Source of the DNA: Chloroflexota bacterium
Lineage (GTDB): Bacteria > Chloroflexota > Anaerolineae > Aggregatilineales > Phototrophicaceae
DNA: 64,000 bases
Assembly: GCA_026709625.1 (NCBI GenBank)
Contig: JAPOSR010000007.1
Location: 1-64,000 of the forward strand
Reading direction: 5' to 3'
Part shown: positions 23,656 to 32,731 of the stretch, one piece after another
Position numbering within the stretch: the stretch's first letter is position 1
How the letters are laid out: each line of letters starts with the position of its first letter
Program-made: the position numbers and the translations under genes
The notes under the pieces: generated by a model
What the model was told of the DNA's origin: nothing
Seen by the model: only the letters and a program-made list of their open reading frames with translations
The model's database searches: none

Positions 23656-25184
23656 ATTGCCTGCGCTCGCGCATACAACCGCAGCAGAAATTCGTGCGGC
23701 TCCTCAGCGATTTGCAGCGGCTCTTGACGCAGATGCCCCAAAAACCCCGTCTCCAGCGCGCTTTCGCTGATGACCTGGTTGAACTGGTTGACGAAGGCGT
23801 TGTGCTGCATGACCACGGCGTTGAGGAAGTGCGGCTCGGCGGTCGCTTTCCACAATTCGCAAGCCGCCAGCAGCGCCTCCATCCAGTGCAGCAGTGTGCC
23901 CAGCTTGTAGCGATGCTCGGGGTCGGTCAGCAGGTCGCGTTCGCCCAATTCTTCGCGCAGCTGGGTCATCGCGCCCACGAGCCGCTTTGCGTCCAGCGGC
24001 AGCGGCAGCGCCAGGTCTTCGATGTAGCGGGCATAATCGAAGAAGTCGGGATTGCGCAGGCGGCGGCTGTTGGCGTGGATTTGGTCGCCCGAGCGCGCTG
24101 TGGCGAGGCCATTGCGCAGCAAATCCAGGCGTCCCTCGACATCGGCGCGGCGGCTGGCGCCCAGATAACGGCGGGCATGCTTGGCGGTCATCAGCGTGTT
24201 GATGGTGTAATGCCCGTCAAAGACCGGCAGCACAAAAGAATCGATGGCGTTGCGTCCGATGACCGACTCGGCGAGGAAGCCTTTGCTGCCGACCACCAGC
24301 AGATTCTGCCCCATCAGCTCGTTGGCGCGCAGCAGCAGCCACGACTTCAGCATCACGCCGTGAAATTGCAAGAAGCTGTCGGCGCTGAAGGCCAGGGCGC
24401 GGTAATAGATGAAGTTGAGCACCGCCCCTTGCAGCGCCAGGTTGTACAGTTGCCGCAGCACATTGCTGAAATTGATGGGATGTTCGTTGAAGATGCGCTT
24501 CTTTGACAAATGATCGATGCTGGCGGGGATGGCTTCGTTCAGCAGTTTGATGCCCACATAAGCGCATTGATATTTGCTGGGCATGGCCATGCGCTGCAAG
24601 ATCTGCAAACCATGCCCCAGCTTGCCCAGCAGGCGGCCCGGGCCATCGATGTCGAAGCTCGTCAGCACCATGCGGCTGAGCACATGCGTCTCGAGGCGCT
24701 GCCAGTTTTTGCAGCTGCTCTGGGGCACGAGGAAGATAGACAGCGAGCGTGGACCGCTGCTGGCGGGGTCGGTCTTGGCGACGATGGTGTGATAATCGGC
24801 GTGATAAGAATTGTTGATCAGCCACTTGCGCCCGGTGATGTGATACTCGGCGCAGTCCGGGTCGTCAGAGAGCGGCTTGGCGGTTGTGCGCGCCGACAGC
24901 AAGTCGCTGCCGATATCTTCTTCGGTCCAGCCCAGGGTGAAGAGACTGTCTTTGAGCTCTTCGGCGATCTCGTCTTCGCCCGCGGCGATGATGGTCATCC
25001 AAGCGAGCATGCTGGCACCGGCCGCGATCATCAGGTCGGGTTCGTCGCCATAGAGCTCCGTGCCGACTTGCAGCGATTTGTGCATGTTGAAATCGGGCAG
25101 CAGCGCATCGTAGAGGTGGCGGATCGACCCCCGCAGGTGGTCAAAGTCGACGATGTTGCCGAAATCAGGATCGGTGATAAACAT
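23592..25184 (-). CDS. Acyl-CoA dehydrogenase family protein, paralog 2
   Basis: The 530-residue paralog of the gene at 16890-18434 has the same block order: LFTLGWTEEDIGSDLLSART near residue 90, GRKWLINNSYHADYHTIVAKTDPAS, GPRSLSIFLVPQSS, NAIDSFVLPVFDGHYTINTLM. The protein should be a flavin acyl-CoA dehydrogenase or a non-catalytic relative. The last residues, QPPSVPPKSQGEAQSERNL, are unlike the paralog and are encoded by the R2 and R4 repeats, so the natural end has been replaced. A TATACT box lies about 50 bases upstream of the start (near 25235). It may also be read from the sulfatase gene 90 bases upstream. Confidence 0.85.
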   Translation of the reverse strand: MFITDPDFGNIVDFDHLRGSIRHLYDALLPDFNMHKSLQVGTELYGDEPDLMIAAGASMLAWMTIIAAGEDEIAEELKDSLFTLGWTEEDIGSDLLSARTTAKPLSDDPDCAEYHITGRKWLINNSYHADYHTIVAKTDPASSGPRSLSIFLVPQSSCKNWQRLETHVLSRMVLTSFDIDGPGRLLGKLGHGLQILQRMAMPSKYQCAYVGIKLLNEAIPASIDHLSKKRIFNEHPINFSNVLRQLYNLALQGAVLNFIYYRALAFSADSFLQFHGVMLKSWLLLRANELMGQNLLVVGSKGFLAESVIGRNAIDSFVLPVFDGHYTINTLMTAKHARRYLGASRRADVEGRLDLLRNGLATARSGDQIHANSRRLRNPDFFDYARYIEDLALPLPLDAKRLVGAMTQLREELGERDLLTDPEHRYKLGTLLHWMEALLAACELWKATAEPHFLNAVVMQHNAFVNQFNQVISESALETGFLGHLRQEPLQIAEEPHEFLLRLYARAQAIAQPPSVPPKSQGEAQSERNL

Positions 25185-25274
25185 GCGGGCGCGTCCAAGT
25201 CATTCGCCGTGGCAATAGCCGCGTCAGTATAGGCGCAAAGCCGCGCGCCTTCAAGACCCGCGGCCGCCCTGCCC

Positions 25275-26738
25275 CTAGCGCACGTCGGTCTCGCGCGGGA
25301 CGACATCGCAGGTTTCTTGATACCAAGTCAGCAGGCGGTCGCGCAGCTGCGCCAGCACGGTCGCATAGGCTGGATTGTCGATAAGGTTGCGCAGCTCGCC
25401 CGGGTCGGCGCGCAGGTCATAGAGTTCATCTTGTTCATAGAGGCGGCGCACATATTTGTGCGTTTGCGTGCGGCACATTGCGGCTTTGCTGTGCGACCCG
25501 CTTTCGCTTTTTTGCATCTGGGCGCGGGGCCAATACAACACGTTGGGGTCATCATAAGCCGGGCTTTCTTTTTCTTTGGCTTGTTCTTCACCATAGAGTC
25601 GTCCGCCTTCGCAGAAGACGGCATCGCGGCCTTCGCTCTCGTCAGCGGCGACCAGCCCCGCCAGCGAAATCCCAAAGTGGTCATAGCCAGGCTCGATGCT
25701 CGCCCAGTCGTAGGCGGTGGCGGTGAAATCAATCAACTCCACCAACTGGTCGCGGATGCCTGGCTGGACAGGCGCATGGGCAGGCGGCTTGACGATGAGC
25801 GGCACGCGCGTCAGGCAATCTTCGAATGTGTTCTGCGTCTTTTCGACCAAGCCATAATCACCGGTGAAATCGCCATGGTCGCTGAAGAAGAAGATAGCGC
25901 TGTCGTCATAGAGTTCGCTCTCTTTCAAAGCGGCGACCAGCTTGCCAAATTGAGCATCGACGCGCGCGCACATGCCATAGTAGGTGGCGCGCAGCTCGGT
26001 GAGGCGCTCTTCGCTCCAGCCTTGCATGCCCTGTCGCGCATAGATGCCGCGCAGCAGCGCCGGCTTTTTGTCCCAGTCGGGCGTGGGCAGTCGCGCCGGG
26101 AGCGCCTTGCGGTTGATCTGGCTGAACCAGGGATCTTCGACCCCATAGGGCGGGTGCGGATAGCCGATGGGCAGGTAGATGCACAGCGGCTGGTCGGGCG
26201 GGGCGTTGCGGATCTGTTGGCAAGCGCCATCCACCATCGCCCAGTCGTTGTCATAATACACTTCGTCATCGCCAGTGGCGAGCTTGCCCGCGAAGAACGA
26301 GTAATAATTGTCGCCCGCGGGGTCGCCACGCCAATCATCGGCGCTGTGCAGGTTGGGTCGCAGCGGACGGACTGCCTCGTACTTGACATCGCAATAGGCA
26401 TCAAAGCCGTTTTGCCGCGGCACGAGGTCGTTTTTGCCGCCCCACCACACGAAGTAGCCGGCATCTTTGAGTTTTTTGAGCAAGACGGGTTCATCGGGAC
26501 GCAGCATATGAAACATGGTGCGATGCCCGCGCACATGCGGATACCAGCCGGTCATGAATGAGCAGCGGCTGGGCGTGCAGACGGGGTTCTGGCAAAACGC
26601 ATGGCGAAAGGAGACGGCATCAGATTCGATGATGCGGTCGAGGTTGGGCGTGACAGCGGCGGGATTGCCCAGATGCCCCATGACATCGCCTCGCCATTGA
26701 TCGGGGTTGAAGATGATGATGTGTGCTTGCTTGGGCAC
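25275..26738 (-). CDS. Type I sulfatase (formylglycine type)
   Basis: The 487-residue alkaline-phosphatase-fold hydrolase would cleave sulfate esters, probably from carbohydrates. C54-T-P-S-R58 is the sulfatase signature in which the Cys becomes formylglycine, followed by GWYPHVRGHRTM. The metal-site start is FNPDQW, and the late FFSDHGDFTGDYGL and DELYDLRADPGELRNL (family C-terminal motif) are present. The start codon is GTG with GGGAG six bases upstream. There is no signal peptide, so it acts in the cytoplasm, perhaps on imported saccharides. It is 21 bases downstream of the VapC gene. No formylglycine-generating enzyme lies in the window. A second sulfatase is at 39069-40490. Confidence 0.9.
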   Translation of the reverse strand: MPKQAHIIIFNPDQWRGDVMGHLGNPAAVTPNLDRIIESDAVSFRHAFCQNPVCTPSRCSFMTGWYPHVRGHRTMFHMLRPDEPVLLKKLKDAGYFVWWGGKNDLVPRQNGFDAYCDVKYEAVRPLRPNLHSADDWRGDPAGDNYYSFFAGKLATGDDEVYYDNDWAMVDGACQQIRNAPPDQPLCIYLPIGYPHPPYGVEDPWFSQINRKALPARLPTPDWDKKPALLRGIYARQGMQGWSEERLTELRATYYGMCARVDAQFGKLVAALKESELYDDSAIFFFSDHGDFTGDYGLVEKTQNTFEDCLTRVPLIVKPPAHAPVQPGIRDQLVELIDFTATAYDWASIEPGYDHFGISLAGLVAADESEGRDAVFCEGGRLYGEEQAKEKESPAYDDPNVLYWPRAQMQKSESGSHSKAAMCRTQTHKYVRRLYEQDELYDLRADPGELRNLIDNPAYATVLAQLRDRLLTWYQETCDVVPRETDVR

Positions 26739-26759
26739 AAAAGTCTCCCATTCCGCGCG

Positions 26760-27164
26760 TTAGTCAATTGCCCAGTCTTCTATCGCAAGCTGTGGCACGC
26801 GACGGAAGTGACGGGTGTTGTGGGTTACCAGGATCAGATTTTGAGCCAAAGCGATTGCGGCAATTTGGGTGTCCACAGGATCTATTCTGATGCCTGCGTT
26901 CTTCAGGTATCCATCAATGTGTCCATAAACTCTTGCTCCGGCTTCGTCAAACGGCAGAATCGAATAGCGCATGAAGAAAGCCGACTGTTTTGCATAAGTC
27001 AGCAAAGGCCGCTCTGATCTGGCAGCGCCTGAGAACATTTCCGCCATCGTAAGCGTGCTTATGGCGATCTCGGATGTGGGCACTAGATCCGCATTGCGCT
27101 TCACCTGTGGTGCGCGTCCATTTAGCAGGTATATGCAGATGTCGATATCTAACAGGTAGATCAT
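26760..27164 (-). CDS. vapC: PIN-domain toxin, VapC-like
   Basis: This 134-residue PIN RNase is of the kind that cleaves tRNA or rRNA when freed from its antitoxin. Acidic catalytic positions are D6 (LLDIDICIYLL), E42 (TMAEMFSG), D98 (DPVDTQIAA) and N116 in VTHNTRHFRRV. The usual LLDTN start is changed to LLDID, which keeps the key Asp. Length is normal. Its ATG overlaps the antitoxin stop by four bases (ATGA), typical of VapBC. Confidence 0.88.
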   Translation of the reverse strand: MIYLLDIDICIYLLNGRAPQVKRNADLVPTSEIAISTLTMAEMFSGAARSERPLLTYAKQSAFFMRYSILPFDEAGARVYGHIDGYLKNAGIRIDPVDTQIAAIALAQNLILVTHNTRHFRRVPQLAIEDWAID

Positions 27165-27439
27165 TCCAGGACTTCGTAAACCTCGCGGTTGCCGAATTCA
27201 TCGCGCCGAAACCGCAAATTAGGCAAGCTGCCGAATGTGCTGCCGATATACTCGTCCCATGAACTGTCTTTGTATTCTTGCTGCCTGATGTCATGTTGCA
27301 GAGCGCGGCTCAAGTAGTCCAAGAGTTGCGCCTTTTCTTCTAGCGTGAGCGTATGCATCGCGCGCACAACTTCCAAAAGTGCGCTATGCGGTCTCTCAGC
27401 AATATGGTAGCTTGCCTCATTTTCGATCACCTCTCGCAT
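27161..27439 (-). CDS. Antitoxin partner of the VapC-like toxin
   Basis: A 92-residue protein directly upstream of and overlapping the toxin. It has a charged helical centre (LTLEEKAQLLDYLSRALQHDI) and an acidic-to-basic C-terminal tail (LPNLRFRRDEFGNREVYEVLE) that could wrap the PIN domain. I do not recognise the DNA-binding fold by motif, so the antitoxin call rests on position, size and the ATGA overlap. The start at 27439 has GGAAAGG nine bases upstream. The longer start at 27469 would coincide with a TATGAT box that looks like its promoter. Confidence 0.7.
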   Translation of the reverse strand: MREVIENEASYHIAERPHSALLEVVRAMHTLTLEEKAQLLDYLSRALQHDIRQQEYKDSSWDEYIGSTFGSLPNLRFRRDEFGNREVYEVLE

Positions 27440-27487
27440 TGGATTCGACCTTTCCCTTTTCCTCATCATACAATCGCAGGTTGCCCC

Positions 27488-28600
27488 TTACAACAAATCG
27501 CCGGGCAGCGGGCAGAAGTCAGCATCGTAGCCAAAGGCGCGCGGACCAAGCACCGCCAACGCTTCGGGCGTCTTCAACTCCTTGGGGGCGGGCATGCCCA
27601 GCGCCGCCACACGCAATCCATAGCGCAGCGATTCCGTGCCGATCGCCTCGCCATCATCCAGGCTTACAATCGTGATCAGATCGGGCACAGCGCACAGCAC
27701 CTCATCGCCCAGCCGCGCGATAAGATATTCGTTTTGGAAGTCGATTTGCAGGACATCTCTTGGCTCTGCCATCGGAAGAGTCGGCGGGGCTGCGCTGTGG
27801 AAAGGCGCGATTTTCAGCCGACCGCGGGCGAACCCCTGCACAGTGCGCCGCTCGACATCGGTAATCTTGCCGATGAAGAGTATGCGTCCCTTGCAGAGCT
27901 TGGCGATGGTCCTGGCTGGTTCGATGCTGCGCGCGCGACAGTCCAGCACATGGTCGCCGATGCGCTTCGCCAAACTGAGCGTGTCGCGGATGATGGCGCG
28001 CTTTAACGCTGCGCCGCTCATCACCGGCATCACCAGCGCGGCGCTGCCACCCATCTCGATAGTCAGGCTGCGGGCGAATTCTTCCGCCTGCTTTGCCGAG
28101 CCGATGCGCGGGAAGATCGCGATATTGCCGTGTGTGTCAGCCAGGGCAAAAGGACTCGGCGCGATGCCATCAATCATAAACGTGTCCATTTGCAGCTCGG
28201 GAAAGGCGCGCCCCATGCCATCGCCATCGACGGCGGGCAAACCCAGCTGCAGAGCGACCACCAGCGGGCCGAGCGCGTTGCCACCGCCGATTTCGCCAAT
28301 GATGATGGCGTGCATAGGCTGGCGCAGGTGGGCTTCCAAAGCGCGGACGGCGCGCATGATCTCGCGCCCTTCTTGCAGCTTCTCGTTGCTGACTGTGGGC
28401 GCGCCCATGCCGCCAACCGCGCAGACCAACGCATCGTCGGGCACATCGTCGGCGCGCATGATCGGCAGAGGCCGTCCGCTATGGCGCAATTCATTGTCCA
28501 GGCGCAGACGGTTGAGGTAGGTGCTGCCGCCCCCGCCCGTGCCCAGGATGCCCGCGCCGATGGCGATGGCTTCGGTATCATTGAGGGTTACGGCATTCAT
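27488..28600 (-). CDS. DUF917 family protein (S-methyl-thiohydantoin desulfurase family), copy A
   Basis: The 370-residue protein carries the DUF917 hallmark GAGILGTGGGGSTYLNRL near residue 15, VCAVGGMGAPTVSNEKL near 60, IGEIGGGNAL, the VDGDGMGRAFPELQM segment near 135, and the late GFARGRLKIAPF and DFQNEYLIAR blocks. The family is named for thiohydantoin desulfuration and its genes often sit beside hydantoinase genes, as here. It is the last of three consecutive copies after hyuA. Copy A is more diverged than copies B and C and is closer to copy D at 35246. The start at 28600 was chosen by alignment to the other copies. Confidence 0.88.
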   Translation of the reverse strand: MNAVTLNDTEAIAIGAGILGTGGGGSTYLNRLRLDNELRHSGRPLPIMRADDVPDDALVCAVGGMGAPTVSNEKLQEGREIMRAVRALEAHLRQPMHAIIIGEIGGGNALGPLVVALQLGLPAVDGDGMGRAFPELQMDTFMIDGIAPSPFALADTHGNIAIFPRIGSAKQAEEFARSLTIEMGGSAALVMPVMSGAALKRAIIRDTLSLAKRIGDHVLDCRARSIEPARTIAKLCKGRILFIGKITDVERRTVQGFARGRLKIAPFHSAAPPTLPMAEPRDVLQIDFQNEYLIARLGDEVLCAVPDLITIVSLDDGEAIGTESLRYGLRVAALGMPAPKELKTPEALAVLGPRAFGYDADFCPLPGDLL

Positions 28601-28787
28601 GGACGCTCGCTGTGCATGGCTGTCGAGCAAATCTTAATCGAAAAGGCAAAAAGAGACGCAAAGGGCAGGACGCGCATGTTTGCGGAAGTTGCCGGAGCCT
28701 GCCTTGGCAAGACCGCCCAAGACAAATCAGCAATCAAGTCGCCTCACCCTTAGACCAGCCGCCGTGTCTCCGCGTTTCTGAGGCGAA

Positions 28788-29867
28788 TCATCCAAAGCGC
28801 TCCTCGACCGGCACATAATCGACATCGTAGCCAAAGTAGCGCGGGTGAGCCAGTTCCAGCGCGGCTGGTTCTCGCCATTGTGGCGCGCAGGGAAAGGCGA
28901 TCACCGCCACGCGCATGCCATAACGCAGCGCCTCGGTGGTGATCGGCTCGCCTGTTTCGTTGTCCAGCACGGCGATCAGGTCGGGCACAGTGGCTGCGAA
29001 ATCGCCGTCGATGCGCGCCGCCAGGTGTTCGTTTTGGAAGTCCAGCAGCAGCTCGCGCCCGGTGTATGCGCCTGTGCCTTGCATGGTGGCAGCGCCTTTG
29101 TTCCAGCCGCCTTCGATGCGCCGGTCGACATCGCTGATCTTGCCGCGAAACAGCAAGAAACCGTCCACCGCCGCTCGCACCGCATCGACCGGATTGGCTT
29201 CGGCGCGGCGGGCATTGCGCACCGTCTTGCCAATGTCTTCCGCCAGCGTGATCGTGCCGTGGATAGACGCTTCTTTCAACTGGCGCACAGTGGCGGAATA
29301 CAGCGCGATCATGCCCTCCGCGCCCATGTGCACCACGCAGGAACGGGCGAATGTTTCGACCCAGGCATTGCTCACTGTGTCCATCAGCAGCACATTGCCG
29401 CGTTCATCGGACATGGCGAAGGGGCTGGCGGTGATGCCGTGCGCGGTGAACGTGGTCATTTGGATTTCGGGGAACGCGCGCCCCATGCCATCGCAATCGA
29501 CCATGGGGATGCGCAGGCGAGCGGCGACATAAATAGGCATGACGGAGTTCAAGCCGCCCGCTTCGATGCTCATGGTGCCACGGGGCTGGCGACCCGAATA
29601 CCTGCCCAGCGCTTGAAAGGCGCGGATCATGTCGTCGCCGGCGGGCAGTTTTTCCACGATGACGATAGGCGCGCCCATGCCAGCGGCTGGCACGATCAGG
29701 TCATCGTCGTCCAGTTCGTCCAGCGTGTACAGCTCGACGGGACCATACTGGCGGATGGCTTCGCGAGCCATGAGCTTGCCGACATAGGGATCGCCGCCGC
29801 CGCCCGTGCCCAGCACCGCAGCGCCCAAGGCGATGTCTTCGATATTTTCTTCATACAACAGCCGCAT
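28788..29867 (-). CDS. DUF917 family protein, copy B
   Basis: The 359-residue protein has AAVLGTGGGGDPYVGKLMA near residue 16, AGMGAPIVIVEKLP near 57, SIEAGGLNSVMPIYVAARL near 102, VDCDGMGRAFPEIQM near 125 and DFQNEHLAARIDGDF near 280. Its close similarity to copy C across the full length, with identical end motif DYVPVEER, indicates a recent tandem duplication. AAAGGAGAAG lies just before the ATG, one of the best ribosome sites in the window. A 187-base gap with no recognisable signal separates it from copy A downstream. Confidence 0.9.
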   Translation of the reverse strand: MRLLYEENIEDIALGAAVLGTGGGGDPYVGKLMAREAIRQYGPVELYTLDELDDDDLIVPAAGMGAPIVIVEKLPAGDDMIRAFQALGRYSGRQPRGTMSIEAGGLNSVMPIYVAARLRIPMVDCDGMGRAFPEIQMTTFTAHGITASPFAMSDERGNVLLMDTVSNAWVETFARSCVVHMGAEGMIALYSATVRQLKEASIHGTITLAEDIGKTVRNARRAEANPVDAVRAAVDGFLLFRGKISDVDRRIEGGWNKGAATMQGTGAYTGRELLLDFQNEHLAARIDGDFAATVPDLIAVLDNETGEPITTEALRYGMRVAVIAFPCAPQWREPAALELAHPRYFGYDVDYVPVEERFG

Positions 29868-29957
29868 GGCCTCTTCTCCTTTAAGCTCGCGCCTCGCCCG
29901 TCAACACGAAGCGAGCGATATGGCTTATCGCCCCTATGCCGATTTTTGGATGGCGAA

Positions 29958-31037
29958 TCACCCATATCGCTCTTCAACTGGCACATAATCTGTCGCATAG
30001 CCGAAGTAGGCTGGCCCGACCAGTTCCAGACCCTCGCTCGTGCGCCATTTTTCCGCGCAGGGGATGGCTAGAATGGCCACGCGAAAACCATAGCGCAGTC
30101 CTTCGGTGGTGATGGGCTCGCCCGTATCGACATCCAACACCGCCAGCAGGTCGGGCACGGTCACCTTGAACTCGCCATCGATGCGCGCCGCCAGGTGTTC
30201 GTTTTGGAAGCTGAGCTGGAGGCCTTGCCCGGCATACTCATCGATGCCTTCGATATGCGCGTCGCCTTTGGCAAAGCCGGCTTCGGTGCGCCGTTCGACA
30301 TCGCCGATTTTGCCCTTGAAGATGAGGAATCCGCCCACAGCTTCGCGGATGGTTTCCACTGGCTCGGCTTCTTCGCTGCGGGCGCGCCGCACCACCTTGC
30401 CGATGTCTTCCGCCAGCGTGATTGAGCCAGGGATGGCGGCTTCGCGCAGCTGGGCGGCTGTGGCGGCATACAAGGCAATCATCGACATCGCGCCCATATT
30501 CACTGTGACGCTGCGGGCGAATGTTTCTGTCCAGCGGTTGCTGACAGTCTCCATCAGCACAGTGTTGCCGCGTTCGTCCGACATGGCGAAGGGCGTGGAT
30601 GAGATGCCGTGAATGGTATGCGTGACCATCTGCAGCTCGGGGAAGGCGCGCCCCATGCCATCGCAGTCGACCATGGGCACGCCCAGCCGCGCCGCCAGAT
30701 AAATAGGCACAACCGAATTCAGTCCGCCAGCTTCGATGCTCATGGTGGCTTTGACCGGCTTGCCGATGTATTTGCCCACCGACAGGAAGGCGTTGACGAC
30801 ATCGTCGCCGTTGGGCATTTTCTCGACCATCACGGTGGGCGCGCCCATCATGGCGGTTGGCACGACCAGATCGTCATCATCCAGCTCGTCCAATGTGTAC
30901 AGTTGCACGGGACCATAATCGCGGATGGCTTGGCGCGCCATCAGCTTGCCGATATAGGGGTCGCCGCCGCCGCCGGTGCCGAGGACAGCCGCGCCCAGAG
31001 CCAGGTCTTCCAATACCGCTTCGTCTATGATGCGCAT
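29958..31037 (-). CDS. DUF917 family protein, copy C
   Basis: The 359-residue twin of copy B has the same motifs (GTGGGGDPYIGKLMA, VDCDGMGRAFPELQM, SFQNEHLAARIDGEF, DYVPVEERYG). The start at 31037 overlaps the hyuA stop by one base (TGATG), which signals translational coupling with the hydantoinase. The frame stays open further upstream but only inside hyuA. GGGGGGAAG, which serves as its ribosome site, is part of an R2 repeat lying in the hyuA 3' end. The DUF917 and HyuA proteins probably act on the same hydantoin-like or thiohydantoin-like compound. Confidence 0.9.
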   Translation of the reverse strand: MRIIDEAVLEDLALGAAVLGTGGGGDPYIGKLMARQAIRDYGPVQLYTLDELDDDDLVVPTAMMGAPTVMVEKMPNGDDVVNAFLSVGKYIGKPVKATMSIEAGGLNSVVPIYLAARLGVPMVDCDGMGRAFPELQMVTHTIHGISSTPFAMSDERGNTVLMETVSNRWTETFARSVTVNMGAMSMIALYAATAAQLREAAIPGSITLAEDIGKVVRRARSEEAEPVETIREAVGGFLIFKGKIGDVERRTEAGFAKGDAHIEGIDEYAGQGLQLSFQNEHLAARIDGEFKVTVPDLLAVLDVDTGEPITTEGLRYGFRVAILAIPCAEKWRTSEGLELVGPAYFGYATDYVPVEERYG

Positions 31038-32701
31038 CACTTCCCCCCATTCATTGGGGGGGCCGAGGGGGGTGCCGCCACCAGATCGCCGATGGCTTTG
31101 ACCATGATGCGCGTGGCATTGCCGGGCAGGTAGGCCAGGGGCACTTCTTCGACATCGACGATTTCGATGCTGCCGGGGTCTGCGCCGGCATTCACTGCGC
31201 GCTCGCTGGCTTCGGCTTTGGCTTGGTCGAGCGCGGCATCGCGGCTCATCTCTGCCAAGGAAAAGATGCGGTCGCATTCGCCGCCGACCTGGGCGATGGC
31301 CGCGCCGATAGCATTGGCGACCGGGAAATTATCTGGCTTGATGATCTCGCTTGCGCCTTCGATATCGCCAGTGACCAGAATGCTGCCGCCGCCGACCACG
31401 ATGACCGGCACAGGCGTCGCGCTGGTCTTCATACGGTCGACCGCGATGGCGATCATCTCCATAATGCGCGCCCGCACCGCCGCGACCAAGTCGGCATCCA
31501 GCCCGCTGACCGCGCCCGCAGCGCCGATGGCTTCCCAGCCGCCGGCTACGATGACATCGGTTGCCGTCAGGATGTCGCCGCCGAAGACCAGCGCCTTGCT
31601 GGTGAGCTCATAGCCGACGCTCTGGGGGCCGACTTTGATCTGCCCCCATCCCCCGGCCCCTTCCCCCACCAGGAGGGAAGGGGAGTTTTTCGTTGTTGAA
31701 GTCCCTCCCTCTTTATGGGGGAGGGATTTAGGGTGGGGGCTAATCAAGCTGCCGCCGCCCAAGCCGATGGAATAGGTATCGGGCATACGAAAGTTGGTGC
31801 GCACGCCGCCTATATCGACAGCCAGCGCCGCGGGCCGCGGAAAGCCCTGCTGCAAGACGCCGATGTCGGTTGTCGTGCCGCCCACATCGACCACGATGGC
31901 ATCACGCAAGCCGCTGAGAAAAGCCGCGCCGCGCATGCTGTTGGTTGGGCCGCTGGCGAAGGTCAGCACTGGGTATTCTTTGGCGAAGTCGGCATTCATC
32001 AATGTGCCATCATTTTGGCTGATATAAAAAGGCGCGCGGATCTGCAGCTCGTCCAGCGCCGCTTCGAAGCCGTCCACAGTGCGCGCCGCCAAACCACGCA
32101 AGCAGCTGTTCATAATGGCGGCATTTTCGCGCTCCAACAGCCCGATGCGCCCGATCTCGCTGCTGAGCGTGATATTGGCATCGGGGATGACTTCGCGCAC
32201 AATGTCGGCTGTCTGTTCTTCGAATGTGGCGTTGACCGGCGAAAACACGGAGGAAATGGCGATGGCATCCAAGCCCGCATCGCGTATCTTCGCGGCGATA
32301 TTGCGCACTTCGGCGGGCTGATACGCAGAGATTTCGCGCCCGTCAAATTCGTGTCCGCCATGCGCAAGGTGCGAATTGCCGCCGACCAGTTCGCGCAGGT
32401 CATGGGGCCAATCAACCATGGGCGGCAGGCAGACTGTCGCCGGCAAGCCCAGGCGGATGCAGGCGGTGGGGGTCAGCCGCTTGCGCTCGACAACCGCATT
32501 GGTGAAGTGAGTCGTGCCGATCATGACGCCGTCGATAGCCGCGGTGTCGATTCCCGTGTCGGCGATGACCCTGCGCATGGCTGTGGCGATGCCCTCCGAC
32601 ACATTGGCGGTGGTGGGCGTTTTGGCGCTGCTGACCACAGTCGCGCCATCCATCAAGACGGCGTCGGTGTTCGTCCCCCCGACATCAATTCCGATTCTCA
32701 T
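31037..32701 (-). CDS. Hydantoinase/oxoprolinase A-type protein with repeat-encoded insert
   Basis: The 554-residue HyuA-type protein is an ATP-dependent ring-opening amidohydrolase subunit. It begins with the ASKHA-type phosphate loop MRIGIDVGGTNTDAVLMDG and has the second loop VVDVGGTTTDIGVL and the glycine-rich SIGLGGGSLI. Directly after that motif, about 34 residues (roughly 319-353) are encoded by a palindromic repeat (31641-31742) and do not belong to the family. Without them the length would be the normal 520. The family then resumes with VGPQSVGYELTSKALVFGGD. AAAGGAGAAA lies before the ATG. The matching B subunit is not next to it; a HyuB-type gene is at 59213-60847. Confidence 0.88.
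   Translation of the reverse strand: MRIGIDVGGTNTDAVLMDGATVVSSAKTPTTANVSEGIATAMRRVIADTGIDTAAIDGVMIGTTHFTNAVVERKRLTPTACIRLGLPATVCLPPMVDWPHDLRELVGGNSHLAHGGHEFDGREISAYQPAEVRNIAAKIRDAGLDAIAISSVFSPVNATFEEQTADIVREVIPDANITLSSEIGRIGLLERENAAIMNSCLRGLAARTVDGFEAALDELQIRAPFYISQNDGTLMNADFAKEYPVLTFASGPTNSMRGAAFLSGLRDAIVVDVGGTTTDIGVLQQGFPRPAALAVDIGGVRTNFRMPDTYSIGLGGGSLISPHPKSLPHKEGGTSTTKNSPSLLVGEGAGGWGQIKVGPQSVGYELTSKALVFGGDILTATDVIVAGGWEAIGAAGAVSGLDADLVAAVRARIMEMIAIAVDRMKTSATPVPVIVVGGGSILVTGDIEGASEIIKPDNFPVANAIGAAIAQVGGECDRIFSLAEMSRDAALDQAKAEASERAVNAGADPGSIEIVDVEEVPLAYLPGNATRIMVKAIGDLVAAPPSAPPMNGGK
31040..31075. repeat. R2 palindromic repeat at the hyuA 3' end
   Basis: CTTCCCCCCATTCATTGGGGGGG followed by CCGAGGGGGG matches the R2 copies at 18450-18540 and 23612-23655. 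It encodes the last residues of HyuA (APPSAPPMNGGK) and supplies the ribosome site of DUF917 copy C. Confidence 0.75.
31641..31742. repeat. R3 palindromic repeat inside hyuA
   Basis: The core (CCCCATCCCCCGGCCCCTTC ... AGGGAAGGGGAGTTTTTC ... GGGGGAGGGATTTAGGGTGGGGG) matches the repeat cores at 46215-46325, 53764-53850 and 62683-62791. It is in frame with hyuA on the minus strand and adds about 34 codons. Confidence 0.85.
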
Positions 32702-32731
32702 TTGTTTCTCCTTTGTGTGTGGATCGATTCA

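Noticed and set aside
28601..28787. Gap between DUF917 copies A and B searched for an RNA gene or riboswitch
   Set aside because: No stable conserved fold or tRNA-like structure could be recognised.
29958..31277. Longer start for DUF917 copy C at 31277
   Set aside because: The extra 80 residues lie inside hyuA and are Arg-rich low-complexity sequence. The ATG at 31037 has a ribosome site and matches the other copies.
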